This document shows, piece by piece, positions 44,023 through 52,642 of a DNA stretch of 55,864 nucleotides. Each line of letters begins with the position of its first letter. The stretch's first letter is position 1. The notes under the pieces are model-generated. The model did no database searches. It was not told the DNA's origin and saw only the letters and a program-made list of their open reading frames with translations. The stretch is from Lachnospiraceae bacterium (lineage in GTDB: Bacteria; Bacillota; Clostridia; Lachnospirales; Lachnospiraceae): the NCBI GenBank assembly GCA_017938315.1, contig JAGBBV010000028.1, positions 1-55,864 of the forward strand, in the 5' to 3' direction. A program made the position numbers and the translations under genes.

Positions 44023-45231
44023 ATGGCAGCAGGAGAAGAAAACAACATGGACAAAGATAGTTTGAAAAGTTTGCAGCTAGAAATAATAAAAAGTCTCGAT
44101 TTGTCAATGCAAATGAATGATGAAGAAATAAAATCGGCAATTGATAAACTGTTGTTAGAAAAAGGAAAGAGAAAAAAGATATCTCTGGAAGATAGGACTT
44201 ATGTAAGAAAAGAAGTATTTTACTCCATCAGACGTATGGGACTTTTACAGGAATTGATAGATGATTTGTCTATTACAGAAATTATGGTGAATGGGACAGA
44301 TCCTATTTTTATAGAAAGAGACGGGAAAATAGAACAAACAGAGCTTTGCTTTGAGTCGCCGGAAAAAGTTGAACAGATAATTCAACAGATAGTATCAGAA
44401 TCAAATAGGGTTGTAAACGAAGCATCGCCCATAGTAGACGCCGGTTTAAAAGGGGGGTTAAGAATAAATGCCGTCCTTGCACCGGTGGCAATTAATGGTC
44501 CAATATTAACTATTAGGCGTTTCCCGGAAAAAGCAATGACCGTGGAACAACTTATTTTAGCGGATACATTGAGTGGCGAAGTGGCCTCTTTCTTAAAGAG
44601 GCACGTAGTGTCAGGTAGCAACATATTGGTATGTGGTGGTACGGGTTCTGGGAAGACAACATTTTTAAATGTATTATCCGGATATATTCCTCTAAAGGAA
44701 AGAATAATTACCATAGAAGATAGTGCGGAGTTAAGAATAGATCACCATCCCAATTTGGTCCGTTTAGAGACAAGAAATGCCAATGTAGAAGGTTGCAGGG
44801 AGATAACAATCAGGGATTTATTAAAAACGTCTCTTCGTATGAGACCGGACAGAATTATTGTGGGAGAAGTGAGAGGAAAAGAGGCAATTGATATGTTGCA
44901 AAGTGTAAATGTAGGACATACTGCTATGACAAGTGTGCATGCAAATGGAGTGAGGGACGTGGTAAGCCGGCTGGAGACAATGGTTTTGATGGGAATGGAT
45001 ATTCCTTTATCGGCTGTCAGAAGACAAATAGCATCCGGCTTTGACTTATTTATTCATTTGGGGCGGGTAAGAGATGGAAGCCGGAAACTTTTGGAAATAG
45101 CAGCGCCTGTTTTAGCTGAGGATGGAACAGTAACTATGAATACCTTGTACTATTTTAAAGAAACAGAAAGCGATAAACAAGAGAAGGTATGCGGCAGATG
45201 GATAAAAAGCAAAAACAACATGTGCGGTTAA
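44023..45231 (+). CDS. CpaF/TadA secretion ATPase
   Basis: 402 residues (ATG 44023; ATG 44047 behind AGGAG is an alternative). Type II/IV secretion ATPase: N-terminal domain SITEIMVNGTDPIFIERDGK, arginine finger region GLKGGLRINAVLAP, Walker A VCGGTGSGKTTFLNVL, Asp box ITIEDSAELRI, Walker B RPDRIIVGEVRGKEAIDML and His box GHTAMTSVHANG. It powers extension (and in TAD systems also retraction) of the Flp pilus. All catalytic residues are present. The C-terminal end overlaps the tadB start by 34 nt. Confidence 0.95.
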   Translation: MAAGEENNMDKDSLKSLQLEIIKSLDLSMQMNDEEIKSAIDKLLLEKGKRKKISLEDRTYVRKEVFYSIRRMGLLQELIDDLSITEIMVNGTDPIFIERDGKIEQTELCFESPEKVEQIIQQIVSESNRVVNEASPIVDAGLKGGLRINAVLAPVAINGPILTIRRFPEKAMTVEQLILADTLSGEVASFLKRHVVSGSNILVCGGTGSGKTTFLNVLSGYIPLKERIITIEDSAELRIDHHPNLVRLETRNANVEGCREITIRDLLKTSLRMRPDRIIVGEVRGKEAIDMLQSVNVGHTAMTSVHANGVRDVVSRLETMVLMGMDIPLSAVRRQIASGFDLFIHLGRVRDGSRKLLEIAAPVLAEDGTVTMNTLYYFKETESDKQEKVCGRWIKSKNNMCG

Positions 45232-45920
45232 TTATAGAAAGTGTAGTAGTGGTTTTAGTAATTACGTATTGCTTTTATCGGAATTGGTGGGCTGCTTTAC
45301 CGGTAAGCCTTGTGGGAATATGTTTTTACAGACAAGAAAAAAAAGAACTATGGATGCAGGAAATGGAGGAGAGGCGGCAACAGTTTAAGGAATTGCTATT
45401 TTTGACAGCAACAGGATTAAAGGCAGGATATTCGGTAGAAAATGCATTTTTAAACAGTTATGAAGATTTAAAAAATCTCTTTGGACGCGACTGTTATATA
45501 TGCCATATTCTCTTGCATCTGCAGCAAAACTTAAGAAACCATAACTCTATAACAGAAATGTGGAAAACAATTGGAGAAAGTAGTGGCATCGTGGAAATAC
45601 AGGAGTTTGCAAAGGTGTTTGCAGTAGCAAAAAAGAGTGGTGGAAATATGACCCAATTATTACAAACAACAGCTGATGTAATTGGAAAGAGAGTGGAAAT
45701 AAAGAAAGAGATATATATTTTATTAAGTGCTAAGAGATTGGAACTAAAGATAATGAACATTATGCCACCGGTAATTATGTTATACATGGAAATTACTTCT
45801 CCCGGATATTTTGACGTTATGTATCATTCGCCGGGTGGGCTGGTAATCATGACGATAATTCTTTTTTTGTATGTGGCAGGGTATGGATTAGGCAGACGGA
45901 TAATTGCTGATGTAAGTTAG
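45198..45920 (+). CDS. TadB-like inner-membrane platform protein
   Basis: 240 residues from ATG 45198, about 10 nt after GAGAAGG; the ATG at 45189 is too close. Type II secretion F domain: a membrane helix pair near the N-terminus (about 10-43), the cytoplasmic helical core with LLFLTATGLKAGYSVENAFL and FAKVFAVAKKSGGNMTQLLQ, and C-terminal helices (about 190-230). In the TAD machine TadB and TadC form the platform that couples CpaF to pilin assembly. Overlaps cpaF and is followed 7 nt later by the TadC homologue. Confidence 0.88.
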   Translation: MDKKQKQHVRLIIESVVVVLVITYCFYRNWWAALPVSLVGICFYRQEKKELWMQEMEERRQQFKELLFLTATGLKAGYSVENAFLNSYEDLKNLFGRDCYICHILLHLQQNLRNHNSITEMWKTIGESSGIVEIQEFAKVFAVAKKSGGNMTQLLQTTADVIGKRVEIKKEIYILLSAKRLELKIMNIMPPVIMLYMEITSPGYFDVMYHSPGGLVIMTIILFLYVAGYGLGRRIIADVS

Positions 45921-45927
45921 GTGAATT

Positions 45928-47214
45928 ATGAAGAGAGAAATAAAAATAATTTTAGAAAGATTACATCCCGGTGAAAATTCCAATCAAATATATAGTAATT
46001 TTCAAAAGCGTAAAAAAAGAGTAACGGTTTTAATCATCTTATTTGGGATAGTAGCCTGTATCTGTGCTAATATAAGCAGCCATATACAAAGCAAGTTACA
46101 GGAGGGACCCTGTTTGCAACGGAACGAATGGGGGGAGGGGAATTATGAGGTTATTTTATCTGCACTTACTACTAGCGGAAAGCAGACCATACATTATGAA
46201 GTGAAGGAACGGAAATATACATATAAAGAACTGGAAAGATTGTGCCAAGAGGCAGAAACGGAACTTAAGAATATTATCTTAGGAAATAATGTAAGCCTCT
46301 CTTTTGTAACAGACAGGCTGTATTTACCGCAGTCTCTCGAAAACTATCCGTTTAGAATTATATGGAGTAGCAGTAATACGGAATTAATACAAGCAGATGG
46401 AATAATTATTGGTGAAAAAATTGAGCAGGAAGGTGAAAAAGTGATTCTTACAGCACTGCTTCAATATCAGGAATTTGAGGAGGAACATTGTTATGAAGTA
46501 ATTCTTTTTCCAAATGAACGGAGTGTAGAGGAACAGCAAACAGCAAAACTAAATGCATTACTCAAACAAATAGGAGAGAATACAGCAGAGCAAAGAACAA
46601 TAATGCTTCCTAAAAGCATAGGGAACCAAGAAATAACATGGATAGAAGAAAAGAATAATGACAGTATATGGATTATATTAATATCGATGATAGGAGTTAT
46701 AGCAGCATCGTATACAATCAATAAGGAAATATATGAAAAAGATAAGCAAAGAGAAAAACAACTTAGAGATGGCTATCCGGAATTTGTGTCAATGATTCAA
46801 TCTTATATGGCAGCAGGTCTGACTATAAGAAATATTTTCTTAAGGATAGCTGAGGATTATCAGAAGGAAAAGAAAGAAACAGGCAGGAAAAACTTTTTGT
46901 CGGAAGAAATTGTTATTGCTTGCCATCTATTTTCTAACGGACAATCAGATGAGGAAGTATATAGAAAGTGGGCAGAGCGGTGTAACGAGCGGCATTATAG
47001 AAAGTTGAGTTTTTTGTTGATTTCTTATGGCAAACAAGGAAATGATAATATGATGCGGATGCTTTCAGGAGAAGTATATCAGGCATGGACAGAGCAGAGA
47101 GATTTTGTAAAAAGAAAAGGTGAAGAGGCAGGTACAAAACTACTTTTACCAATGACACTAATGCTGTTGGTAGTAATGCTGTTAATTGTATTACCTGTAT
47201 ATAAAGGATTTTAA
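45928..47214 (+). CDS. TadC-like platform protein with large extracytoplasmic Ig-like insertion
   Basis: 428 residues, versus roughly 300 for ordinary TadC. TM1 at about 32-50, then about 195 residues before TM2 (about 247-262), a GSPF-type helical domain (YPEFVSMIQSYMAAGLTIRN; GNDNMMRMLSGEVYQAWTEQ) and a last helix at about 408-426. The insertion has a first beta segment (GNYEVILSALTTSGKQTIHY) and then the pattern of an atrophied bacterial Ig domain: LPQSLENYPFRIIWSSSNTE, DGIIIGE and EKVILTALLQYQEF. Topology puts it outside the membrane. It may contact the Flp pilus or cell wall as a substitute for outer-membrane TAD parts (inference). Confidence 0.8.
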   Translation: MKREIKIILERLHPGENSNQIYSNFQKRKKRVTVLIILFGIVACICANISSHIQSKLQEGPCLQRNEWGEGNYEVILSALTTSGKQTIHYEVKERKYTYKELERLCQEAETELKNIILGNNVSLSFVTDRLYLPQSLENYPFRIIWSSSNTELIQADGIIIGEKIEQEGEKVILTALLQYQEFEEEHCYEVILFPNERSVEEQQTAKLNALLKQIGENTAEQRTIMLPKSIGNQEITWIEEKNNDSIWIILISMIGVIAASYTINKEIYEKDKQREKQLRDGYPEFVSMIQSYMAAGLTIRNIFLRIAEDYQKEKKETGRKNFLSEEIVIACHLFSNGQSDEEVYRKWAERCNERHYRKLSFLLISYGKQGNDNMMRMLSGEVYQAWTEQRDFVKRKGEEAGTKLLLPMTLMLLVVMLLIVLPVYKGF

Positions 47215-47232
47215 AAGAAAGGATGAAGTAAT

Positions 47233-47421
47233 ATGAAAAAGGCAAAAGATCAGAAGAAAAATTGTTTATCAAAAGATAACAAAGGTATGGGGACAGTAGA
47301 GGTTATTTTAATTATTGTAGTACTAATAGGCTTAGTGCTTATTTTTAAAACACAGGTACAACAATTAGTGAATAATGTTTTTCAAAAAATTGCCGTGGAC
47401 AGTTCGGTAATTCTTGCATGA
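47233..47421 (+). CDS. Flp1-type type IVb pilin
   Basis: 62 residues, the size expected for Flp. A basic leader of 18 residues ends in Gly (KDNKG), then MGTVEVILIIVVLIGLVLIF: the prepilin site with Glu at +5, followed by one hydrophobic helix. The mature pilin would be 44 residues. It should be cleaved by the peptidase encoded at 49621 and assembled by CpaF/TadB/TadC. Good ribosome site (AAAGGATGAAG). Its TGA overlaps the next start (ATGA), so the downstream protein is coupled. Confidence 0.92.
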   Translation: MKKAKDQKKNCLSKDNKGMGTVEVILIIVVLIGLVLIFKTQVQQLVNNVFQKIAVDSSVILA

Positions 47422-48722
47422 TGAAAGGAAGCATTACAGTATTTTTGGCATTATCATTATCTGTTTTGACAGGGATTATTGTGTTTTTAACAGGAAATGC
47501 AATTAGAAATGCTGATAAAGTACGATTGGAGGGAACAGTAGATATGGCTATGAGCTCTGTGCTTGGGGAATTTCATAAAAAACTACATGAGAGATATGAT
47601 TTGCTGTATGTTGACCTTACCCATCAAGATAGAGGTTCTATCAAACAAAAACTACAAAATAGATTTTCCTTTTATATGTATCAAAATGGGTATTTGAATA
47701 GTGGTCAAAAACCTTGGAGCGGGCTATTGATATCACAAGCGGAAGTCACAGACTTTCAAACGGCAACAAAAGAGAATGGAAAATCTGTTAAAAAACAGGC
47801 AGTTAGTTATAAATATCATTGTGGTACGGAGTCACAGACTGTTTATGGATGCGGCGAGGGAAAAATATTGTTAAAAAAGGATAGAGATGCTATAGGAGAA
47901 TGGATGTCACTTATGGGAGAAATTCAAGCGATGGAACTTCCGGTAATAATAGATGAATACGGACAGGAAAAACAGGTACCCCTTAATAATCCGGCTGAAG
48001 CAGTTTATGAAATGACAGACAATGATGTTCTTTACATGATAGGAATTGATACAAGCAAAATAGGTGTAGGTGCTATAAAAACAGAGGAATATATTTCCGG
48101 TAGAGGACATGAGGATTTACAAAATCTGATATCAAATAAAAAAGAAACAAGAATTTTTACGGAATATTTATTTGAAAAAATGGGAAATTACGGGCGAACA
48201 AGAGAAGATAGTTTTCTGGAATATCAACTTGAATATATTGCAGTGGGGCAAAGATCAGATTATGAAAACCTAAAGAAAACAATAGAAGAGTTACTCTTTA
48301 GAAGATTCGCAGTGAATGTTACAGAGGCTTTTGCAGACAGTAATCTATGCATGTATGCACAAACAATAGCAGGAGAACTTCATGCAGTACAATTAAAAGA
48401 AGAATTTCTAAAACCTGTAGCAGACAGTATTGTCTATGCACATGCTTATAGGAAGTCCCTCGAAGAAATACAGACCTTAATGCAAGGAAAAACGTTGGAA
48501 GGATATACCTATGAAGAATATTTATTTTGTCTTATCACAGAACTCCCGGAGCAGCTAAGAAATTTAAGGAGTATGGATATTATGGAGATGGATATCCGTT
48601 ATCTGACAGGAAATAGTGGTTTTTCAATGGATAAATGTGTAGAGAAATTTACAACAAATACACAAGCCGTATGTAATTTGGGTGAGAAATATGCTTTGAC
48701 AAGAACCTATGGATATTACTAA
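47418..48722 (+). CDS. TadG-like pseudopilin protein (DUF5702 type)
   Basis: 434 residues beginning MMKGSITVFLALSLSVLTGI: a short basic leader, Gly, then SITVF, so the prepilin-like site carries Phe instead of Glu at +5. One N-terminal hydrophobic helix anchors a long, mostly helical extracytoplasmic domain (about 30-434) with no catalytic motif I recognise. It has few Cys (YKYHCGTESQTVYGCGEG; the others are dispersed). Architecture matches the Firmicute TadG-like proteins annotated DUF5702 (recollection). Likely a minor component of the pilus tip or base. Translationally coupled to flp. Confidence 0.75.
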   Translation: MMKGSITVFLALSLSVLTGIIVFLTGNAIRNADKVRLEGTVDMAMSSVLGEFHKKLHERYDLLYVDLTHQDRGSIKQKLQNRFSFYMYQNGYLNSGQKPWSGLLISQAEVTDFQTATKENGKSVKKQAVSYKYHCGTESQTVYGCGEGKILLKKDRDAIGEWMSLMGEIQAMELPVIIDEYGQEKQVPLNNPAEAVYEMTDNDVLYMIGIDTSKIGVGAIKTEEYISGRGHEDLQNLISNKKETRIFTEYLFEKMGNYGRTREDSFLEYQLEYIAVGQRSDYENLKKTIEELLFRRFAVNVTEAFADSNLCMYAQTIAGELHAVQLKEEFLKPVADSIVYAHAYRKSLEEIQTLMQGKTLEGYTYEEYLFCLITELPEQLRNLRSMDIMEMDIRYLTGNSGFSMDKCVEKFTTNTQAVCNLGEKYALTRTYGYY

Positions 48723-48738
48723 AAGGGGGATGAGATAG

Positions 48739-49611
48739 ATGCTCTCTTTATCACAACATAAAAAATATCATCAGGTCAGAATAAAGGTCCTTTCTCTCGT
48801 CACATCACAAAAGAGAGTATCTTTCTCATTCCCTTTTACAAAGGTAAAAGCATCAATTACAGTGGAAACATCATTGGTATTACCTATTTTTCTTATGTAT
48901 ATAATGACGCTTTTGTATAGTATAGAAATTGTGCGTTTCCAAAGTAATGTATGGGAAGCGGTTCATAAGGTAAGTATGGAAGTCTGTTTTCAGAAATATG
49001 GACAAGAATATGGACAAGGTCACCTGAAAACAGAGATAGACGTACAGAAAGAAATAGTAAGTTATTTGAATGGTAGGATAAGTCCTTTTATGTGTGTACA
49101 AGGCGGAAAAAAAGGAGTAGTAATCACAAAATCTGAAGATGTTTTAGGCAAAGGGAATACAAAAATAACGGCTATTTATAAAATAAAACCATTTATCAAG
49201 TGGCTGTCCTTCGGGGAACTGGTTGTAGAAGAGAGTTGTCTGGTACATGGGTTTGCCGGATATGAAGAAAATAATCAGCAGAACCAAATGGAAAAAACGA
49301 CATATGTTTTTATAACACCCTCAGGAGAAAAGTATCATTTTGATAAGGACTGTACCTACTTAAATGTAAAAGTGGCATGCGTGAAAGAAGAGCAGATAAA
49401 AGAACTTCGCAACGCATCAGGAGAAATTTATTATGCTTGTGAAGTTTGTAAACCCTACAAGTCAAATTATGTTTATTATACAAATTGGGGCAACCGCTTT
49501 CATGGAAATTTAGGGTGCACAGCATTAAAAAGAACAGTATATATCGTATTACTTTCAGAAGTGACAGATAGAATGCCCTGCAGTAAATGTATGAATAAAA
49601 AAAGTGAGTGA
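48739..49611 (+). CDS. TadE-like pseudopilin with duplicated C-terminal His/Cys modules
   Basis: 290 residues. A 37-residue basic leader precedes SITVETSLVLPIFLMYIMTL, a TadE prepilin-like helix with Glu at +5. After an extracytoplasmic middle (about 65-185), the last hundred residues hold two related modules. Module 1 is VFITPSGEKYHFDKDCTYL (190-208) with C234/C237; module 2 is VYYTNWGNRFHGNLGCTAL (245-263) with C281/C284. Each thus offers one His and three Cys (H200, C205, C234, C237; H255, C260, C281, C284), a likely metal-binding or disulfide set. The same G..YH....C..L....PC..C pattern caps various bacterial proteins (family recollection). Unusual for a pilus subunit. Confidence 0.75.
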   Translation: MLSLSQHKKYHQVRIKVLSLVTSQKRVSFSFPFTKVKASITVETSLVLPIFLMYIMTLLYSIEIVRFQSNVWEAVHKVSMEVCFQKYGQEYGQGHLKTEIDVQKEIVSYLNGRISPFMCVQGGKKGVVITKSEDVLGKGNTKITAIYKIKPFIKWLSFGELVVEESCLVHGFAGYEENNQQNQMEKTTYVFITPSGEKYHFDKDCTYLNVKVACVKEEQIKELRNASGEIYYACEVCKPYKSNYVYYTNWGNRFHGNLGCTALKRTVYIVLLSEVTDRMPCSKCMNKKSE

Positions 49612-49620
49612 AAATGTTTT

Positions 49621-50043
49621 ATGTATGAAAAAATAGGCTATTGTGTTGTGCTCATTACAGTGGGATTTTTAGCATGGCAGGATATAAAGACAAGAAAAAT
49701 ATCTATATTAGGATTAATACTCTCCGGAATTATTGCAATTTTTTATTTGTTTGTACAAGGTAAATTAGGAATAATACATATTTTGAACTGTATGTTGCCC
49801 GGTATGCTGCTGCTGGTTCTTTCATTAATCTCAGGAGAAAAAATCGGATATGGAGATGGAGCAACCGTGTTGATAGTTGGCCTTTGGACAAATATGGAGT
49901 TTTGCATAATGACTTTAATAATTGCTTTTTTTCTGACAGGATGCTACGCGGCAATTCTTCTATTTAAAAAAAGGAAAGAAGAAAAAATACCGTTTATACC
50001 ATTTCTTTTATCAGCGGTGGAGGTGCTTTTGTTTTTTGTCTAA
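49621..50043 (+). CDS. Prepilin peptidase (TadV/CpaA, A24 family)
   Basis: 140 residues with about four to six transmembrane helices and both aspartates of the A24 protease family: Asp at about 21 in AWQDIKTRKISI, and the GxGD motif in EKIGYGDGATVLIVG. It lacks the N-methylation domain of PilD, as usual for TAD peptidases. It should cleave Flp and the pseudopilins at the cytoplasmic face of the membrane. The end overlaps the next gene by 8 nt. Confidence 0.92.
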   Translation: MYEKIGYCVVLITVGFLAWQDIKTRKISILGLILSGIIAIFYLFVQGKLGIIHILNCMLPGMLLLVLSLISGEKIGYGDGATVLIVGLWTNMEFCIMTLIIAFFLTGCYAAILLFKKRKEEKIPFIPFLLSAVEVLLFFV

Positions 50044-50284
50044 AAAATTAGGTGGATACATGACGATAGAGGTATCTTTTATTATGCCCATGGTATTACT
50101 GCTATTTATGTTGATTATTATGAGTGCATTATTTCAATTTAAGAGATGTATTGTTTCCCAGAATGATTACTTAATGGATTTCCGTACAAAAAGGGAAATG
50201 ATGATAAGCAATAATAATGGAGAAGTTCTTTATGGGAATATGGATATAATAAAAACAGTCAGGAGATTAAAAAATGGAAGTTAA
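50036..50284 (+). CDS. Small TadE-like pseudopilin
   Basis: 82 residues from TTG 50036, overlapping the peptidase gene. This start is preferred over ATG 50060 because it supplies the basic leader MSKKLGG needed before the prepilin-like site G|YMTIEV (Glu at +5). It is followed by SFIMPMVLLLFMLIIMSALF, the single membrane helix. GGAGGTG lies about 11 nt upstream. The mature part is only about 75 residues, with a short extracytoplasmic tail. Probably a minor pilin. The stop overlaps the FHA gene start. Confidence 0.78.
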   Translation: MSKKLGGYMTIEVSFIMPMVLLLFMLIIMSALFQFKRCIVSQNDYLMDFRTKREMMISNNNGEVLYGNMDIIKTVRRLKNGS

Positions 50285-51551
50285 ATATTATAAAGATTTA
50301 AGACATAACTTTCTAATAATAAGGACTTTGGATGAACCGGTAAATGGATATCAATTTCGTATGATTACAAATAATAAAATAGGTGGATTACTACCTTGCA
50401 AAGAAAGGCATATTAACGGAGAATTATTTCTTTATTATGAGATAACGTCAAAACAAAGCTTGCTAAGTCTTTATGAGAATAGGCGAATTAATATGGAGTT
50501 TTTAAGCCGGTTATTTGTACAATTAAAAACAACATGGGATAATATGTCGCGTTTTTTACTTGAAGAACAATATCTTGTGCTTAATCCTAAATACATATAT
50601 ACGGATATAGAAAGTGGTGAATTGCTTTTTCTATACTATCCTTTTATGTCGGAAGAAAATTACATAAAGCAACTGTTTGCATTTTTGACTGAAAAAGTGG
50701 ACAGTGAAGATGATGTAGCAGTAGATATATGCTATAAAGCATTGGATTTGATAGAAAGAGACCAGTTTGTGCTTGATGAAGTGTTAAACTGGTTTGAGCA
50801 GGAGTATTGTTTTTGTCATAAAAAAGAAAATGAGTTAAAGCCGATAGAGAATCTGGAAAATGAAAATGGCGAAAAGAAGATGTTTGAGGAAGAAAGAGAT
50901 TATGCAACTGATAGATTTTTCTTCCGGGCAATTAATGAAAAATTTTTGGGTAAGGTAATTATTTTACTTGGTACTATTTTAGCCGTGTGCATATATATTT
51001 ATCAAAATTATGAGCTTGCTGAAACGAATCTTATTTGCTTATATGCGGTGTTTTTGGCAGATATTTTTTTTATGGCTTTTATAGTGGGACATTTTGTTTT
51101 TCAAAAGATTCGCTCTACAATAGGAAAGAGAAAGAACTTGTATGTAGAAGAAGAAAAATGGTATGAGAAAAAAGTAATTGACTTAGATGATATGTCCGAA
51201 GAGAATAAAGAAAATAATTTATATGGAAATACTGTATTTATTCCTTGGACAGAAAACAGTGAAAATAAGCTTTACGGAGTAGGAAAGAAAAATAAAAACC
51301 ATATAGACTTAAGCAGGTTACCGGTTACCGTAGGAAAACTTGCCGGAATGGTGGATATGGTAATTGATGATACAAGTATCAGCCGTAGGCATGCCAAGTT
51401 TCATAAAGAAAACGGGCAAATTTACATGACAGACTTAAATTCAACCAATGGAACATTTAAAAACGGATTAAGGCTTGAACCAAATACATCGGAAGTTTTG
51501 GAACAGGGTGACGAAATTCGTCTGGGAAAGTTAAAATTTATTTACAGATAA
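50274..51551 (+). CDS. FHA-domain protein of the TAD locus
   Basis: 425 residues. The N-terminal 200 residues resemble the DUF6382 domain (recollection; a degenerate kinase-like fold), with ENEKWDNM-like helices and EEQYLVLNPKYIYTDIESGE. Two membrane helices at about 228-246 and 255-278 follow. The C-terminal 80 residues are an FHA domain: IDLSRLPVTVGKLAGMVDM, DDTSISRRHAKFH (Ser-x-x-His), DLNSTNGTFKNG and EVLEQGDEIRLGKLKFIY. FHA domains bind phosphothreonine, so a Ser/Thr kinase encoded elsewhere may control pilus activity (inference). Last gene of the operon. Confidence 0.85.
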   Translation: MEVKYYKDLRHNFLIIRTLDEPVNGYQFRMITNNKIGGLLPCKERHINGELFLYYEITSKQSLLSLYENRRINMEFLSRLFVQLKTTWDNMSRFLLEEQYLVLNPKYIYTDIESGELLFLYYPFMSEENYIKQLFAFLTEKVDSEDDVAVDICYKALDLIERDQFVLDEVLNWFEQEYCFCHKKENELKPIENLENENGEKKMFEEERDYATDRFFFRAINEKFLGKVIILLGTILAVCIYIYQNYELAETNLICLYAVFLADIFFMAFIVGHFVFQKIRSTIGKRKNLYVEEEKWYEKKVIDLDDMSEENKENNLYGNTVFIPWTENSENKLYGVGKKNKNHIDLSRLPVTVGKLAGMVDMVIDDTSISRRHAKFHKENGQIYMTDLNSTNGTFKNGLRLEPNTSEVLEQGDEIRLGKLKFIYR

Positions 51552-51615
51552 TCAAATCCGCTTTATACTTAAAGTAATTGTTTGAATGCAATTACAGTAA
51601 GAAAGGATTATAGAG

Positions 51616-52626
51616 ATGAAGGTAAATATCTACTATGGCGGAAGAGGTCTGATGGATGATCCTACGCTTTTTGTTATCAATAAAATGCAGGAGGTTTTGG
51701 AAGAACTTCATGTAACCGTGGAGCGATTTAATTTGTATGAGTTGAAAAATACCATTACTACATTACCTCAAACTTTAAAGGAAGCAGATGGAATTATCAT
51801 GGCGACCACAGTGGAATGGTTCGGTATCGGTGGATATATGCAGCAGTTTTTAGATGCTTGTTGGCTTTATGGTGATAAAGAAAAAATTTCCAAAATATAC
51901 ATGAGTCCTATAGTGATGTCAACCACCTATGGAGAGAGAGAAGGTAAATTAGCACTTGCTAATGCATGGGAGATTTTAGGAGGATTGCCTTGTAGCGGTA
52001 TTTGTGGATATATAGCAGATACATCTATATTTGAAGGTAACGAAGGTTATCATAAGATAATTGAAAAGAAAGCAGAAAATATGTATCGTACCATCAATCA
52101 GCGCCTTGCAAGTTTACCCGCAAGTAACCAGGCTGTTAAGAAGATGGTATCGATTACCCAGAATACAGATCTTACACCTCAGGAGTCGGAACAGCTGTCT
52201 AAGTATGCTTCTGATGACAGCTATGTGAGAAGACAAAAAGAAGATATTCAGGAATTAACCAGTCTATTCCGTGATATGATGGGAAGCGTGGAGCCGGAAG
52301 AGGGTGAGCAAGGAGAATATGTAAAAGAATTTGAAGGTCATTTTACTCCCCAGCCTGGATTTAAGGCAATATATAAAATGCAGATAGAAGGAAAGAAGAA
52401 ACCTTTTGTAATTGAAGTAAACGGACCGGAGTGCAAATGCTATTATGGAAATATGAATTCCTGCGATGTGGAAATTCAAATGGACAAACAGACAATGGAT
52501 GATATTATTTTTGCACGGATGACATTCCAAAGAGCATTTATGGGTGGCGCGATGAAGATGAAAGGCGATTTTAAGATTCTCCGTACCCTTGACCAGATTT
52601 TCTCCTTTATGGAAAAAAGTATATAG
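51616..52626 (+). CDS. Flavodoxin-fold oxidoreductase fused to SCP2-like sterol carrier domain
   Basis: 336 residues. Residues 1-175 have the NAD(P)H-dependent FMN reductase/flavodoxin fold (VNIYYGGRGLMDDPTLFVIN, ADGIIMATTVEWFGIGGYMQ, LGGLPCSGICGYIADTSIFE). After a linker (about 175-235), residues 240-336 form an SCP2-like lipid-binding domain (FKAIYKMQIEGKKKPFVIEV, CKCYYGNMNSCDVEIQMDKQ, MKMKGDFKILRTLDQIFSFM). The fusion suggests reduction of a hydrophobic substrate presented by the SCP2 pocket. No signal peptide. Ribosome site AGAAAGGATTATAG precedes ATG 51616. Followed 16 nt later by the HIT gene. Confidence 0.82.
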   Translation: MKVNIYYGGRGLMDDPTLFVINKMQEVLEELHVTVERFNLYELKNTITTLPQTLKEADGIIMATTVEWFGIGGYMQQFLDACWLYGDKEKISKIYMSPIVMSTTYGEREGKLALANAWEILGGLPCSGICGYIADTSIFEGNEGYHKIIEKKAENMYRTINQRLASLPASNQAVKKMVSITQNTDLTPQESEQLSKYASDDSYVRRQKEDIQELTSLFRDMMGSVEPEEGEQGEYVKEFEGHFTPQPGFKAIYKMQIEGKKKPFVIEVNGPECKCYYGNMNSCDVEIQMDKQTMDDIIFARMTFQRAFMGGAMKMKGDFKILRTLDQIFSFMEKSI

Positions 52627-52642
52627 AAACAGGAGATAGACT

